The position numbers and the translations under genes are program-made. Under the pieces are notes generated by a model. It saw only the letters and a program-made list of their open reading frames with translations. It was not told the origin of the DNA and searched no databases. DNA of 64,000 nt from Metellina segmentata (Eukaryota; Arthropoda; Arachnida; Araneae; Tetragnathidae). Below, piece after piece: positions 1-10,504 of this stretch (positions within the stretch are counted from its first letter, which is position 1; the number at the start of each line of letters is the position of its first letter). The stretch spans positions 98,335,441 through 98,399,440 of the forward strand of contig OX375874.1 of NCBI GenBank assembly GCA_947359465.1, read 5' to 3'.

Positions 1-90
1 ATGGAAATAATTTAATATTTCTTGGGCGGCCCGGTACCATTTGATCCACGGACCGGTACCGGTCCGCGGCCCGGGGGTTGGGGACCACTG
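1..90. mobile_element. hAT DNA transposon, one terminus (cut by window start)
   Basis: The end reads GGTTGGGGACCACTG, the inverse of the CAGTGGTCCCCAACC terminal repeat typical of hAT elements. It is followed at 91-98 by CTCTAGAG, which fits the hAT 8-bp target-site pattern nTnnnnAn. The inner part is GC-rich with repeated GGTACCGGTCC-type motifs. The other terminus lies outside the window, so neither length nor autonomy can be judged. Confidence 0.75.
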
Positions 91-98
91 CTCTAGAG

Positions 99-605
99 GA
101 TTGATATCGGGTGACCTTGTTGTGAATACAGTAGTATCCTTAATATTTTGAACACATATGTTCCTCTAAACCCCAGATGTCTGTCAAATAATTTATTGCC
201 TTAAGTACTTGAAATTTTAGTTTGGTTTCATGATGTCTTATATGGGATCGTTCTCAAACAATAGCATTTGTGCAGAAATTATATTTCCTGTATTATCGTT
301 TAATATCATCATAAAATTATGGAAAACATATTTTTAAGCTGAGCATTACTTTTATTTAAAAATTTTAGAAGAAAATAGCTATTAGAATAGACGTTACTTT
401 TTGATAGAGATAAATATACTTCAGAGAATATTAGTATAGTTTTTTGTTTCTAACACATGCGAAATTTATTGACCTACAAAATATTTCAACTACATTTAAC
501 GCAGATTTTCATGTCAAAAAGGTTTTTACTAAACACAGAACTCGCAAAACAAACAGCTCTTTGTTTCGTGGTTTATTCAGTTGCCTTTTAATGTAATACT
601 TCATA
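99..605. other. AT-rich unique sequence
   Basis: No coding signal, repeat or RNA gene recognised between the hAT end and the first Helitron. Confidence 0.5.
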
Positions 606-1445
606 CTAGCCGGGCTGCGCTCGGCTAGCGCTCGGCAGTGTGTAATAGTGCTTTTTTTTTAAATTTTTACACACCGTAATTAAACATGCTTTGATTTGTT
701 TATTTTATTTATTTTTATGAAACAATTCTTCACATCATTGCGTATTCAATCAAATATTTAAGTAAAATTGGTCGAAATATACATATACCGCAACAAAATT
801 ACCCATGTCTAGTGATATTTTGCAGGAAATAGACATATCGTTAAATTATAACTCTAAATAATATTTCTGCAGTAGGTAATATACCGGAACACATAATGCA
901 AACAAAAATAAAATTCCAATCCTTGAAAAAATACAAAATTCTGAAAAAAGAAACACGTACGTATCTATTCAGACGTGTTGAATGTCGACTTCCTGAATAT
1001 ATTGTGAAATAGAATAATGCGACAAAAGACTTTCAACGATATTGACAAAGACAATAATGATTTATTAACAAAAAGAACACATATTTATAATACTTGGGAA
1101 TCCTCAAATATGTCCGCAACATCTCGCAGTCAACTCAAATACCCAAACACGGAATTCTAAATCAAATTAAAAAAGTAAACATTAATTCTGACGTGGCCAG
1201 ATACCGGGTAGCAAAATTACGTTTAAATTACTTTTACATCAAAGGAAGAAATAAAAAAAAATCAGTTCAAACATAAATATTACAATTTAATTCCTTATTT
1301 TGCATAGAAATTGACCTCGGCTATTTGAAAACAGCAAGAATTCAAAATATATGGGTTATTTTATTTACGTTGATTGTTGCCATTCCACGATATACAAATA
1401 ACGTCGAATTTGGGTCCACGCACGTTAGTGTTTTATATATATAGA
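606..1445 (-). mobile_element. Non-autonomous Helitron, copy 1 (840 bp)
   Basis: On the minus strand it starts TCTATATATATAA and ends with a GC-rich hairpin (GCCGAGCGCAGCCCGGC) running straight into CTAG, followed by host T; the base before the 5' TC is A. This is the Helitron signature: 5'-TC, 3' hairpin plus CTRR, insertion between A and T, no target duplication. The interior is AT-rich with no Rep/helicase coding, so it must have depended on an autonomous element. The copy at 16768-17614 has matching ends and nearly equal length. Confidence 0.8.
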
Positions 1446-2250
1446 TGATTACGCAAGAATGTAAAAAAATCATAATAAAATATCACAAGTAAGTGCAAAT
1501 TGTAGCCGGCTCTATTTTCATTTCTGTGCAAAAACACACAAGCAAAACAAGCAACTCTTAACTATTGGAAAGAAAATAGTTAGGAGTTACTTTTCAGATG
1601 AATAACAATTCTGCGTACTGCGAAGGAAAAAAATTATGTTATAGTTAGGATAAACTGCCGTTATTTTCATAATGCTCTAATTTTTTATGCTTTGCAAATC
1701 ATAACAAAATATACTATCTCGTTTCTTTGTTTATTAAGGCTATATGCGTTTCTGAAAAAGGAAATGCAGTGTGATTCTTTCGGTTGCATCCAGTTATTTT
1801 TTGTTTAATTCAAATTGCGCAACTACACGTAAAAATTAATGAAACGTAGTTAAATTTTAAAAAATGTCTCAAATTATATTGAAATGATTTAAACATAAAT
1901 TCAGATGATGCTAGTAGAACTGAAATCACCAGAAACATTGCAGCCTTCTTTTTTGTGTACATCCCCAATACCAAACCTTTCTTTTTTCTAAAATAATTAT
2001 TAAAAGAACAATTTAAAAATGCTTTATTACTCAGAACAGAAATGATTTAAACTGTCTCTGCTGGTATGCTTTTAATTAATTGGAAATAAATATTAAATAC
2101 TTTAATTACAAAGTTAATCTCCACAATTCATTAATTAAAATTGAGTTTGTTAATATGTGCGTTAACGTTTTTATTTACTGTCGAATTAAAAATTGGAGCA
2201 AAAAAAAACATTTTATTTTATTTTATGGGTAAAAAAGATCTTAATAGTTT
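1446..2250. other. AT-rich unique sequence
   Basis: Nothing recognised between Helitron copy 1 and the hAT element at 2259. Confidence 0.5.
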
Positions 2251-2258
2251 CTTATAAG

Positions 2259-3046
2259 TAAGGCAACTTTTTGCAACAAATGCAACCTTTTTTTCACGCG
2301 TTCTACGCTGCATGTAAAGTACTAAAACCAAAATTCCTTCTTCATGGGGTGTATAGCAAGTGAGTTATAACCGCAACATAAATGCAACTTTCTGCAAAAA
2401 TGCAACTATTTGCAACATTTTAAAATATAGCTTGAAATTAATTAATATCAAATTACTATTTCATTTTTTGCTCTCTGAATCAACCCTTCGATCACGTGTG
2501 CCTGATCTTGCGAACGCCGAAGTACTGCGTATCAAACAAGTTCATGGTAAAAAGGTGTTCGTTCTTAGACGAAAGTGAAATAAATGGCAAGAAGTACTTT
2601 AACACATTGGTTGGCACTCTTGATAATCCAGAGGAAACTTGCATAATAGACTGCAGAGTTTGCGAGGTGAGTGTCGATCATCACTATGTTGTTCGCCTTG
2701 TAGATGACGTTTTAAAATCTCTGAATGTTGAGCGATAGGATTTTGTGCTTCTACTATCCGATACAGCACATTATATGACTGTGGCTGGCGCAGGTTTTCA
2801 ATGTTAAAGAAATTACTGGCCAATGATCGGCCACTCAACGTTCTTCTGTATTTCAGAATGTATTATAATACTGTTGTTCACGACTAAAATTGTCGATATA
2901 CTTTGAATTTTTTTCATTTTTTACGAATAATTTATTTTAGAATTTAGAGTATCAAAAATAAATGCAACTTTATTTCCATAAATGTAACTTTAGGGAATGA
3001 TAAATGCAACTTTTCCCATTTTTACTGCAACAAATAAGTTGCCTTA
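2259..3046 (+). mobile_element. hAT transposon, degenerate (788 bp)
   Basis: Terminal inverted repeat TAAGGCAACTT at both ends, flanked by identical 8-bp duplications CTTATAAG (2251-2258 and 3047-3054), which fit nTnnnnAn. Inside both ends are repeated AAATGCAAC / TTGCAAC motifs on both strands, the clustered subterminal motifs to which hAT transposases usually bind. The interior carries a broken transposase segment (see 2478-2886). At 788 bp it is an internally deleted, immobile copy. Confidence 0.88.
2478..2886 (+). pseudogene. hAT-like transposase fragment
   Basis: Three reading-frame blocks give a recognisable middle part of a hAT-superfamily transposase. A segment beginning STLRSRV resembles the STLRKNY region. 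Then comes FLDESEINGKKYFNTLVGTL, like the first catalytic-Asp region (DETTD..GRYV.NVVVGTL). Last is DFVLLLSDTAHYMTVAG, like the LLFLSDAAPYMVKAG motif. The frame changes between blocks, at least one stop (TAG at 2736-2738) interrupts it, and the N-terminal zinc finger and C-terminal dimerisation domain are missing. It lies inside the hAT termini at 2259-3046, so it is part of that element and not a host gene. The assignment uses remembered family motifs. Confidence 0.7.
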
Positions 3047-3054
3047 CTTATAAG

Positions 3055-4116
3055 TAGTCTTTTATATAAATAGTAGATAGTGTTGTTTATAAAAGTTGTA
3101 AATAACTTTTACATAAATAGTAGATAATTTGTTGTATTCTAACGGTGAAATTTTTAGTTTTCGTTCCGTTTTCGTAAGATTACCTAATGCATATAAATAA
3201 AATACTTATATACTTATGTAAAATAATTTATGTAAACAATAAAATCAATTTTGAATTCACGTTTTCTGTCTAGCTAAAGGTAAGTAGTGGTTTTGCAAAT
3301 ACTTTTGTCTCTGAGGTAAAACGTGTTGCCTTTGCGTATTCCAAATGTGATGTTACTTATCATGTTTTCAATCCCTTTTTCCGCACTTTGTCAAGGAAAA
3401 CACAAAAGAATGAATTCCGAATTGATTGATAGTTGATATTGACTGGCCAACAAACCAATTATATTAGATTCCAATGTCGCCAAAACGGTGAAAAACTATA
3501 TTTTAAGGTAACCTCGATCTATACCATGTGAGATCATTTGTTAACGTAAGTAAAATCTTCGCATTCTGTTTGGTTCGTTTATTTACAATGAAAATCTCTC
3601 TAATAAAGAATTTAAAGTATTTAAAGGAATGTTAAGTGAAATATAATTACGTATCAGCATTTTGTTACGAAGCTCATTTTTACAAAACAGTCCTCAGCTA
3701 TAGACTTAATTTTGAAAAGTGTAGTGTATTTACTTGAGCCTAACATTTTATCTGAAAAACCGCATTAAAATTCGAATACTTTAAATTGTAATTTGCATGG
3801 TATATCAAGTTTAAGTACATTTATTGATAAACATTTCATTCAACAAGATAAAAATAATAAAAGGTTTTACAGTTTTGGAATTGAATTACATTGAACATTA
3901 AATACTTCATAAGCTGAAGAAAATTTTCATTATTTTTTATTATTGTGTACAAATTTTGAGTAGTGCCATAGAACTATTTTTGATAAAGATGTGTATTTAT
4001 ATTTTTTTGAAAATTTATTCGGGCTCAAATATTTTTCATTTTAAGTTAGAAGTGCTCTAATGGAAGGAAAAATGTCTTCCTCATAGAAAATTCGTTATTG
4101 GTAGAAGATTGATTAA
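3055..4116. other. AT-rich unique sequence
   Basis: No repeat or coding signal recognised. Confidence 0.5.
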
Positions 4117-4128
4117 TATTGATACAGG

Positions 4129-4495
4129 TAATGGTAATTGGTAATGGTAATTGGTAATGGTAATTGGTAATGGCAATTTTTAGTTAACGTCGTACTAGAG
4201 CAACACAACGGGCTATTGACGACGGTCCGGGATCAGTCCCTTAAGGGAAAGATCCGAGGACAACACCTCGTAATTTTGAACCACGGTCAGATGACGAAGC
4301 AACACCTGAGCTGGCACCCCACTCTCCAAACTTCCACGCCAACCCAATGTGAGGACTTTCGGCCACGACAGATTTAAGGTGCACCAGCCGCCTCTACACC
4401 ATACGCTTACAAACATCCATGCCCGGACCCGGATTCGAACCAGGAACCTTCCGATCTAGAGGCTAACACCTTAACCACTATACCGTTTGGTCGGC
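4129..4495 (-). mobile_element. SINE-A, full length
   Basis: tRNA-derived SINE. On the minus strand the head carries A box TAGTGGTTAAGG and a B box close to GGTTCGAATCC, followed by the family body and an expanded tail of alternating GGTAAT/GGTAATT units at the left. A perfect 12-bp target-site duplication TATTGATACAGG flanks it (4117-4128, 4496-4507). The long open frame read across it is a by-product of the repeat and recurs in other copies. Confidence 0.92.
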
Positions 4496-5139
4496 TATTG
4501 ATACAGGAGAGAGAAGGATATTTTCGTTTCATTTCGTGACTACAATTTTATGCTTAATGATAACAATTAGGTTGCAATCTAGGACTGGTATGAATCAAAG
4601 TTTAACCTTCTAATTTCAAAAAGACGTTTGAGGAATGGTTATTTTTTATATCGCGTTTTTTAAAAGTTAGTTCACATTTCAGGATTCTATGTATAAGGAA
4701 ATGGTTGGAAATTAAAATGTTTAAGAGTTGTTTCAGAAGGAGTTTCTCACAAGAATACGCTAAAAGACGGTAATCTTGCAGCATTGAAAAACCTCATGAT
4801 TTCTATACTACAAGAGTGTCGATGTCTGGATACAACGATTTTGTTTGCAAGTTAACTTCACAACAACAACGTTACCAAAACATTCAACTGCTTTCGAAGC
4901 ATTCATGCAAAATTTGGTTTCTACTACAGAGCCTTTTGTAATTTAAGCGTTAACTATACTAGCCTTTTATATTAAAATATAAAAATATCTCATAGATGAC
5001 TCAAAAAATATTGGGTGTTAACATTGTTGTCATTAGAAAGGAATAATATTAGTAAATGTGGAACACGTAAAGCTTTTTCTTTTATCTTGGTATAGACGAC
5101 TTATATTTATATAATTTTTATATATGGACAACTTAGAGG

Positions 5140-5466
5140 TAATGGTAATTTTAGTTAACGTCGTACTAGAGCAACACAACGGGCTATTGACGACGGTCCG
5201 GGATCAGTCCCTTAAGGGAAAGATCCGAGGACAACACCTCGTAATTTTGAACCACGGTCATGTGACGAAGCAACACCTGAGCTGGCACCCCACTCTCCAA
5301 ACTTCCACGCCAACCCAACGTGAGGACTTTCGGCCACGACAAATTTAAGGTGCACCAGCCGCTTCTACACCATACGTTTACAAACATCCATGCCAGAACC
5401 CGGATTCGAACCGGGAACCTTCCGATCTAGAGGCTAACACCTTAACCACTATACCGGTTGGTCGGC
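5140..5466 (-). mobile_element. SINE-A, full length
   Basis: Very similar to the copy at 4129. It is flanked by a perfect 14-bp duplication GGACAACTTAGAGG (5126-5139, 5467-5480). Head boxes, body and short GGTAAT tail are intact, so it looks young. Confidence 0.92.
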
Positions 5467-5576
5467 GGACAACTTAGAGGAGAAACTCATTAACGGATAC
5501 TTTTTCAGAAACACCAAATGCTTACTTTCATGTTGATAAGAAATATTATGTCACATTGTAATCCGTTTAAAATAGG

Positions 5577-6146
5577 CACTACCCTACAATAATGGACCGG
5601 ACCCAAGCATTTTTGCATAAAACTTGCATACTTGTTGGGGTGTGTTTTTCGTGGTATGGCCTGGGACCTTTGCATGGTGTTCCTGGTCAATTGAACGCCA
5701 ACGCCTAGATGAACATTTTAGACAATCAGGTTCTTCCTACGCTCTGGCAATTTTATGGAATGGATGAATGTTACTTCCAGGACGACAACGCTCCATGTCA
5801 TGTTGCAGCCTCTGTCAAGCAGTGATATCAAGATATGGATGTAAAACGGCTTCTCTGGCCTGCTCAGAGTCCCAACCTAAACCCCATAGAACATTTGTGG
5901 GACGCGTTAGAGCGACGCTTACGGACCAGGGAACCACGTCCGAAATCTACAGTTGAGCTGGTGACATTCTTGCAACAGGAATGGACACAAATACCCATAG
6001 CTATGTATCAAACCTTTGTTGAAAGTATACCCAGAAGGGTTGCCAGTGTAATTGTTGCATGTGGTGGACTATCCCTTTATTAAGGCATATATTATTTCCC
6101 TTATACCATCAGATCTTGCTGTCCGTTCCATTATTGTAGGGTAGTG
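5577..6146 (+). mobile_element. Tc1-like transposon, internally deleted (570 bp)
   Basis: Inverted repeats of about 25 bp (CACTACCCTACAATAATGG...) at both ends; the right end is followed by TA, the Tc1/mariner target. The left inverted repeat runs almost directly into the second half of the transposase, so the DNA-binding domains and first catalytic Asp are missing. A copy of almost the same size (576 bp without its SINE) with the same join lies at 53514-54282. Confidence 0.85.
5634..6083 (+). pseudogene. Tc1 transposase C-terminal half, two in-frame stops
   Basis: One frame of 150 codons gives the C-terminal half of a Tc1-family DDE transposase. It runs from the CFSWYGLGP segment, through QDDNAPCH with the second catalytic Asp, to LWPAQSPNLNPIEHLWD with the catalytic Glu, and ends near a PRRV..VI.A.GG motif as is usual for fish and arthropod Tc1. 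Stops interrupt it at 5706-5708 (TAG) and 5823-5825 (TGA, where the family has Trp). The bipartite paired-like DNA-binding domain is absent. It cannot make an active enzyme; mobility, if any, needed a full-length source. Confidence 0.85.
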
Positions 6147-6789
6147 TACATATCACAATTAAAATCCGTATAAATTTTATTTTTCACCTAAAAACGAATG
6201 GTTAGTCGTTACACAATACAGTATTTGTCTTTCTAAATTATAAAAAAAATGTTGCAATCTTTTTCAGGTTTATTTGCTTTGTGATTGGTAATAGCGAGTC
6301 TTGTGGTTCAACGGGCTAATGAATTTGGAGCACGCGCAGACGATAAATATAGTTATATTTTTTAATTAATTAATTCATAAAATTTTAGAGCACGCGCTAG
6401 AGAGTTTGCTATGATTTCAGAAGAACCGGTAAATTCGGTCGCCGTTTCCATCGCAACAGTCGAATATGAAAATATTAAGAAGTACTATTGGTAACAAACA
6501 ACACGGAGAAGCTAAAACATTTAAAATTATGATGTGATTTCCTCTGAATTTTAACAATATGTCGTGCTAAATATTTACTTTTTTATGTGGAAATGAGATG
6601 TTTTGTTCTAGACATTTTTTAAAACATTTTGTTTTTATTTACACTATATTTCCGTGTATTTGGAACGTTTTTTAAAGCTAAAGTACTGGGGTCGGCTTAT
6701 ATACAGATCCGATTATCTCGCAAAAAAGTAGGCAATTTTCCGTTACTCGGGCTCATGCGATAAATATCGCAATAGGAAAGGAACCTTCA
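6147..6789. other. AT-rich unique sequence
   Basis: Two GAGCACGCGC motifs near 6325 and 6385 are the only visible structure. No gene recognised. Confidence 0.4.
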
Positions 6790-6832
6790 ATTAATATCGT
6801 ACTAGAGGCACGGGATCAATTCAGTAGCGATC
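6790..6832 (-). repeat. SINE 3'-end fragment
   Basis: ATTAATATCGTACTAGAG followed by CGGGATCAATTC matches the SINE-A/B 3' body with an internal deletion. It is very short and old. Confidence 0.4.
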
Positions 6833-6924
6833 CATATGGGGATGGATTGTGAAGCAATTCCGTCCCCCTCATTGTTGAAAAGTTTAGTTCGCAATGCTAT
6901 TTAAATATGATTGTAAAGCAATCA

Positions 6925-6969
6925 TCGGGGTTTGACGAGCGAAAGCGAACAGGAGGCGGAGGCCCCTAG
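6925..6969 (+). mobile_element. Helitron 3' terminus (fragment)
   Basis: GATTGTAAAGCAATC, then a GCGAAAGCG-type stretch, then GGAGGCGGAGGCCCCTAG followed by T. This parallels the 3' end of the Helitron at 16768-17614, which has GGATTGCAAAGCAATCC, then GCGAGCG, then a hairpin and CTAG|T. I could not find a matching TCTATATA 5' end upstream, so the 5' part is lost or diverged. Confidence 0.6.
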
Positions 6970-8240
6970 TACAGTAAAAAATCTTTTCATCAGCTAATGA
7001 GTTCCTGATCCAAGCCAACGATATTGGAATTATTCCTAAGCGAGATCATATCTAAATGACTTTTAAGCGATATTCAAACAGAGAAATAATTTTTTCAAAA
7101 ACCGAAGAGCTGTTTGAACACAATGTGAAAGTACAAGAGAAACTGGACGCGGTTTTAACGTTGTTATGCGTGAGATAAAAGCAGAGCCGGTTGACAGAAG
7201 CTTAGATCTTGATTCGCCACAATCCTTTTATTTGGAAAACATTTCCGAAAGTTCGCTCAAACATTTTGTGCCTACCTTCTTATTTCGCATGTTCGTCAAA
7301 TGAAAACGGATGGCAAAAAAATGTCCGCATTCAGAAATGATAAGCTCCGATTCTTTTTCTTTGGAATTCGTAAATGGAGAAACCTTGTCATTGTGTTGCC
7401 AACGACGTTCTGGAAAACTATGGATGTGTAGTTTGTCACATTTCCGTTTCCAGTTTATCTTTTGTTAGTAAAATTTCTGACAGTAGCGGCATTTTCTATC
7501 GTCTGTTATGTTTTGCATGACTGGATTCTGTTTTTTTTTCGTTCAGTGCGAGTTTTCGTTCGCAGGCTGGGGATTTTTTGTTCTATTTTTGCTCCTTTTG
7601 TACACCGGTGGCTTAGTCGATAGCATAAGTAATGGATTCCCTTCACAGTAGACGAGGCATGAAATTTTTGCAGCGTTTCATATTGAATTTCGCTGTTCCG
7701 AATAGAAAAATGTTTCTGTTTTTTTGCGCCTCGCCCCTTTTTTCTTCTTGACGTTCGTGAGTTAAAAATTGCGATACGCTACATAAAGCTGAAAATAATG
7801 CAAGCTTTTATGAAAGACAAATAGTCTTTTCGATCTCTCCTATCGCTTACAGCCGCTCTTGTATTTTAAGGGGAAATGATGGCACGGACAGACGCTGCGA
7901 CGAATTCTACTTGATACGTTTCCAAACTTGTCAAAACGATCTCGACTTCACAGCCCCGTGCTACGGTCTTCGATATCAACTAAAATTCAATTACTTCCAG
8001 AGTAGCCATTTGGAGTTTATATTTTTAACTTCAAATTTTTGAGCCGAAAAGTGAAAAAGGATTTCTTTTTGATGGAACGTTTCTTTCATTTCCTCCGTTT
8101 AACGCATCGATAAATCAAATGGAGGACAAAAAAATTCTGAAATACTTCAAAGCGGCCTAAACTTTGTTCTATATAAACACCCAGATTCCTATGATCGTAT
8201 GAAATCATCAAAGGCTCAGAAGCCTTAATGTCAGAAAAAA
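6970..8240. other. Unique sequence with a 40-codon coding-like stretch
   Basis: From 7056 to 7178 on the plus strand is a short open frame whose composition (KTEELFEHNVKVQEKLDAVL, charged and heptad-like) looks more protein-like than the surrounding AT-rich DNA, and could be a worn exon or transposon remnant. I do not recognise the family. Nothing else was identified to 8240. Confidence 0.3.
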
Positions 8241-8342
8241 CCGTTAGATTAACACTAGAAAGACGGAACGTTGCCTTATAACTAGAAATATGGAGTGGCC
8301 ATTGTATTCCCACGTACTTATGGATCGCTGGATTAGGTTAGG

Positions 8343-8469
8343 TTGGTAATGGTAATTTTAGTTAACGTCGTACTAGAGCAACACAACGGGCTATTGACGA
8401 CGGTCCGGGATCAGTCCCTTAAGGGAAAGAACCGAGGACAACACCTCGTAATTTTGAACTACGGTCAGA
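8343..8469 (-). mobile_element. SINE-A, 5'-truncated (127 bp)
   Basis: Only the 3' third of SINE-A is present, yet it is bounded by a perfect 13-bp duplication GGATTAGGTTAGG (8330-8342, 8470-8482). Truncation therefore happened at insertion, as in target-primed reverse transcription. Confidence 0.9.
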
Positions 8470-8594
8470 GGATTAGGTTAGGAAGATTATATAATGTAAC
8501 AGTTAATAGATTTCAACTCGAACTTGAACTTTATATCACACTGACCATATGATCGTATTGTCACCCGAGAATAAGTTATTAGTTCGAATCTTAA

Positions 8595-8825
8595 ATCAAT
8601 TGAGGACAACACCATGTACTTTTGAACCACGGTCAGATGACGAGGTCACGCCTGAGCAGGAACCGCACTCTATATCCTTAAACACCACGACAACGTGAGG
8701 CCATATGAGGCCACGGCAGATTTAACGTGAACCAGCCGCCTTTTCACACGACGTTCATTGGTAGGATACCAACTCTCAACCCTAAAATTGCTAGTAAGTT
8801 ACTCTTCCAACCAGACTACCGCGAC
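8595..8825 (-). mobile_element. SINE-B copy
   Basis: Minus-strand body followed by a tRNA-like head (inverse of ...CCAACCAGACTACCGCG) near 8800-8825. Its right flank is duplicated together with the next SINE. Confidence 0.8.
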
Positions 8826-9390
8826 CCTCTAGTCACTGCCGTTAAAATAGTGTTTTCTGTCTGTGTTAACAGGTGTGCGTGGAACATAACGTTTGTAAAC
8901 AGGGGGAGAGGTTAGAAAACAACGTGAAACTTTAATGATTGTCATTGCTATGATAATGGTAATCGGTAATTATTTGTTAACGTCGTACTAGAGCAACACA
9001 ACTGGCTATTGACGACGGTACGGGATCAATACCCTAAGGGAAAGATCCGAGGACAACACCTAGTAATTTTGAATCACGGTCAGATGACGAGTTCACACCT
9101 GAGCAGGCACCGCACTCGACATACTTACACACCATGCCAACGTGAGGCCCCGACAGATTTAACGTGTATCAGCCGCCTTTTCACACGACGTACATTTGGT
9201 ACGATACCCACTCTCAACCCTAAGATTGCTAGTCAGTTACTCTTCCAACCAGACTATCGCGACCCTCTAGTCACTGCTGTTAAAATAGTGTTCTCTGTCT
9301 GTGTTAACAGGTGGTTGTGGAACATAACGTTTGTAAACAGAGGGAGAGGTTAGAAATTAACGTGAAACTTTAATGATTGCCATTGCTATG
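8626..9390. repeat. Tandem segmental duplication (SINE plus flank)
   Basis: About 325 bp of SINE plus right flank (8626-8952) recurs at 9071-9390. The non-SINE flank, starting CTCTAGTCACTGC and ending CATTGCTATG, is nearly identical in both (8826-8952, 9265-9390). Shared flank means duplication of DNA and not two insertions. The two similar open frames here (8727-8915, 9009-9353) come from this duplication. Confidence 0.85.
8957..9264 (-). mobile_element. SINE-B-headed copy with GGTAAT tail
   Basis: Minus strand. The tail GGTAATCGGTAAT is SINE-A-like, while the head (inverse of ...CCAACCAGACTATCGCG) is SINE-B-like. It may be a chimera of the two families or an intermediate. Confidence 0.75.
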
Positions 9391-9504
9391 TAATAATCAT
9401 TAAAAAACAGGAAGAATTTCGCGGTATTATTGCAAAATACCTAATAGGTCAGTCTAGAAGATTCGTCATTATAAATTTTTGGTCCAATATCTCTCTGGTT
9501 CCAT

Positions 9505-9670
9505 GGAAGCTAGAGGGGGGGGGGGCGTCGTCGATCAATGCCCACTATGCTGGCAACCTTCGAGTTGTAAGGCGGCGCTGGTTCGATTCCTGTCAAGTTC
9601 ATTCCTCCTTGGGTGTATTTCTCACTTCTGTGTCAGTAAAACTTTAATTGTGTATAGTGGATTTTAGTGT
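9505..9670 (+). mobile_element. SINE-D copy
   Basis: tRNA-like B box GGTTCGATTCC within GGCGCTGGTTCGATTCCTG, then CTTGGGTGTATTTCTCACTTCTGTGTCAGTAAAACTTT. This is the inverse of the family seen at 35965, 56405 and 59850. A run of 12 or more G at about 9516 may be an assembly weak point. Confidence 0.7.
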
Positions 9671-9734
9671 CTTCTACTAGTTACTGTCATTCGCTTGTAG
9701 CGCTGACGGTTATGTTGGTATCCCACTTTTTATC

Positions 9735-9796
9735 ACTAGTACCATTTACTCGCCTCACCTTTTTCACATTTCACTTTTTGTTCTGAACTGCACGAG
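9735..9796 (+). repeat. Direct repeat flanking a SINE pair, left copy
   Basis: CACTAGTACCATTT...CCTCACCTTTTTCACATTTCACTTTTTG recurs at 10490-10552 (CACTAGTACCATTT...CCTCACCTCTTCCACATTTCACTTTTTG). The right copy lies at the start of the LINE remnant, so the left copy is a second piece of LINE sequence. Confidence 0.7.
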
Positions 9797-10085
9797 CCGA
9801 CCAACCGGTCTGATGGTTAAAGTGTTAGCCTTTAGATCGGAAGGTTCCTGGTTCGAATACGGGTCAGTGCATGGATGTTTGTAAGCGTATGGTGTAGAGG
9901 CGGCTGGGGCATCGAAAGTCTTCACGTTGAAATGGGGTGGAGGTTTGGAGGGTGCCAGCTCAGGTGTTGTCTCGCCATCTGACAGTGGTTCAAAATTGTG
10001 CGGTGTTGTCCTCGGATCTTTCCCTTCGGGTTTTGATCCGGGAACATCGCCAATAGCCCGGTGAGAGGCTCCTTTCTGATGTTTA
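9797..10085 (+). mobile_element. SINE-A copy
   Basis: Head GACCAACCGGTCTGATGGTTAAAG with B box GGTTCGAATAC, body with small deletions, 3' end CCCGGTGAGAGG diverged from the usual CCCGTTGTGTTG. An older copy. Confidence 0.85.
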
Positions 10086-10089
10086 TTAA

Positions 10090-10475
10090 AATACTACCGA
10101 CCGACAGTTAATATTACAAGTGCTGTTTGCTTAAAAAAGCAGTGCCTTAGAAACCGGGGGTTGCGAATTTGAAACGATTCTGCCCTAAACGTCGTATACG
10201 TGAGGTAGGTGGACGTTAAATCTGCCGTGGTATAAAATATCCTCGCGTTGAGAGGAATATTGTAAAGTGAAGTCCCAAATGAGGTGTTGACCTTGTCATC
10301 TGCCCGTGTTTCATAATTACATGGTGGTGTTCATGGATTTTTCCCTAAAGGATTGATCCCGTGGTTCAAAATTACTTGGTACTGTCTTCGGTTCTTTCCC
10401 TTTTGGGATTGATCCCGGACCGCCGTCAAAAGTCCTCTGTGTTGCTCTAGTACGACGTTAATTAAAAATTATTAA
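10090..10475 (+). mobile_element. SINE-B copy with internal partial duplication
   Basis: Degenerate head, body GTAGGTGGACGTTAAATCTGCCGTGG, then the 3' section beginning TGGTTCAAAATTAC occurs twice, the second copy ending CTCTAGTACGACGTTAATT. Confidence 0.75.
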
Positions 10476-10504
10476 AATTACAAAAATTTTACCACTAGTA
10501 CCAT

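Noticed and set aside
4213..4416. Recurrent ~67-codon open frame (also at 5184-5387, 10993-11196, 20353-20556, 35236-35439) that looks like a conserved protein family
   Set aside because: It always lies inside SINE-A in the same position and is similar only because the SINE copies are similar. No start context or independent evidence of translation.
5540..6190. Similar flanks either side of Tc1 copy 1 (…CACATTGTAATCCGTTTAAAAT / …CACAATTAAAATCCGTATAAAT) as a large target duplication
   Set aside because: Tc1 makes only a TA duplication; the match is short and imperfect in AT-rich DNA.
9516..9527. Long G runs (also 39038-39047) as possible G-quadruplex signals
   Set aside because: Single homopolymers, length-uncertain in sequencing; no four-tract arrangement.
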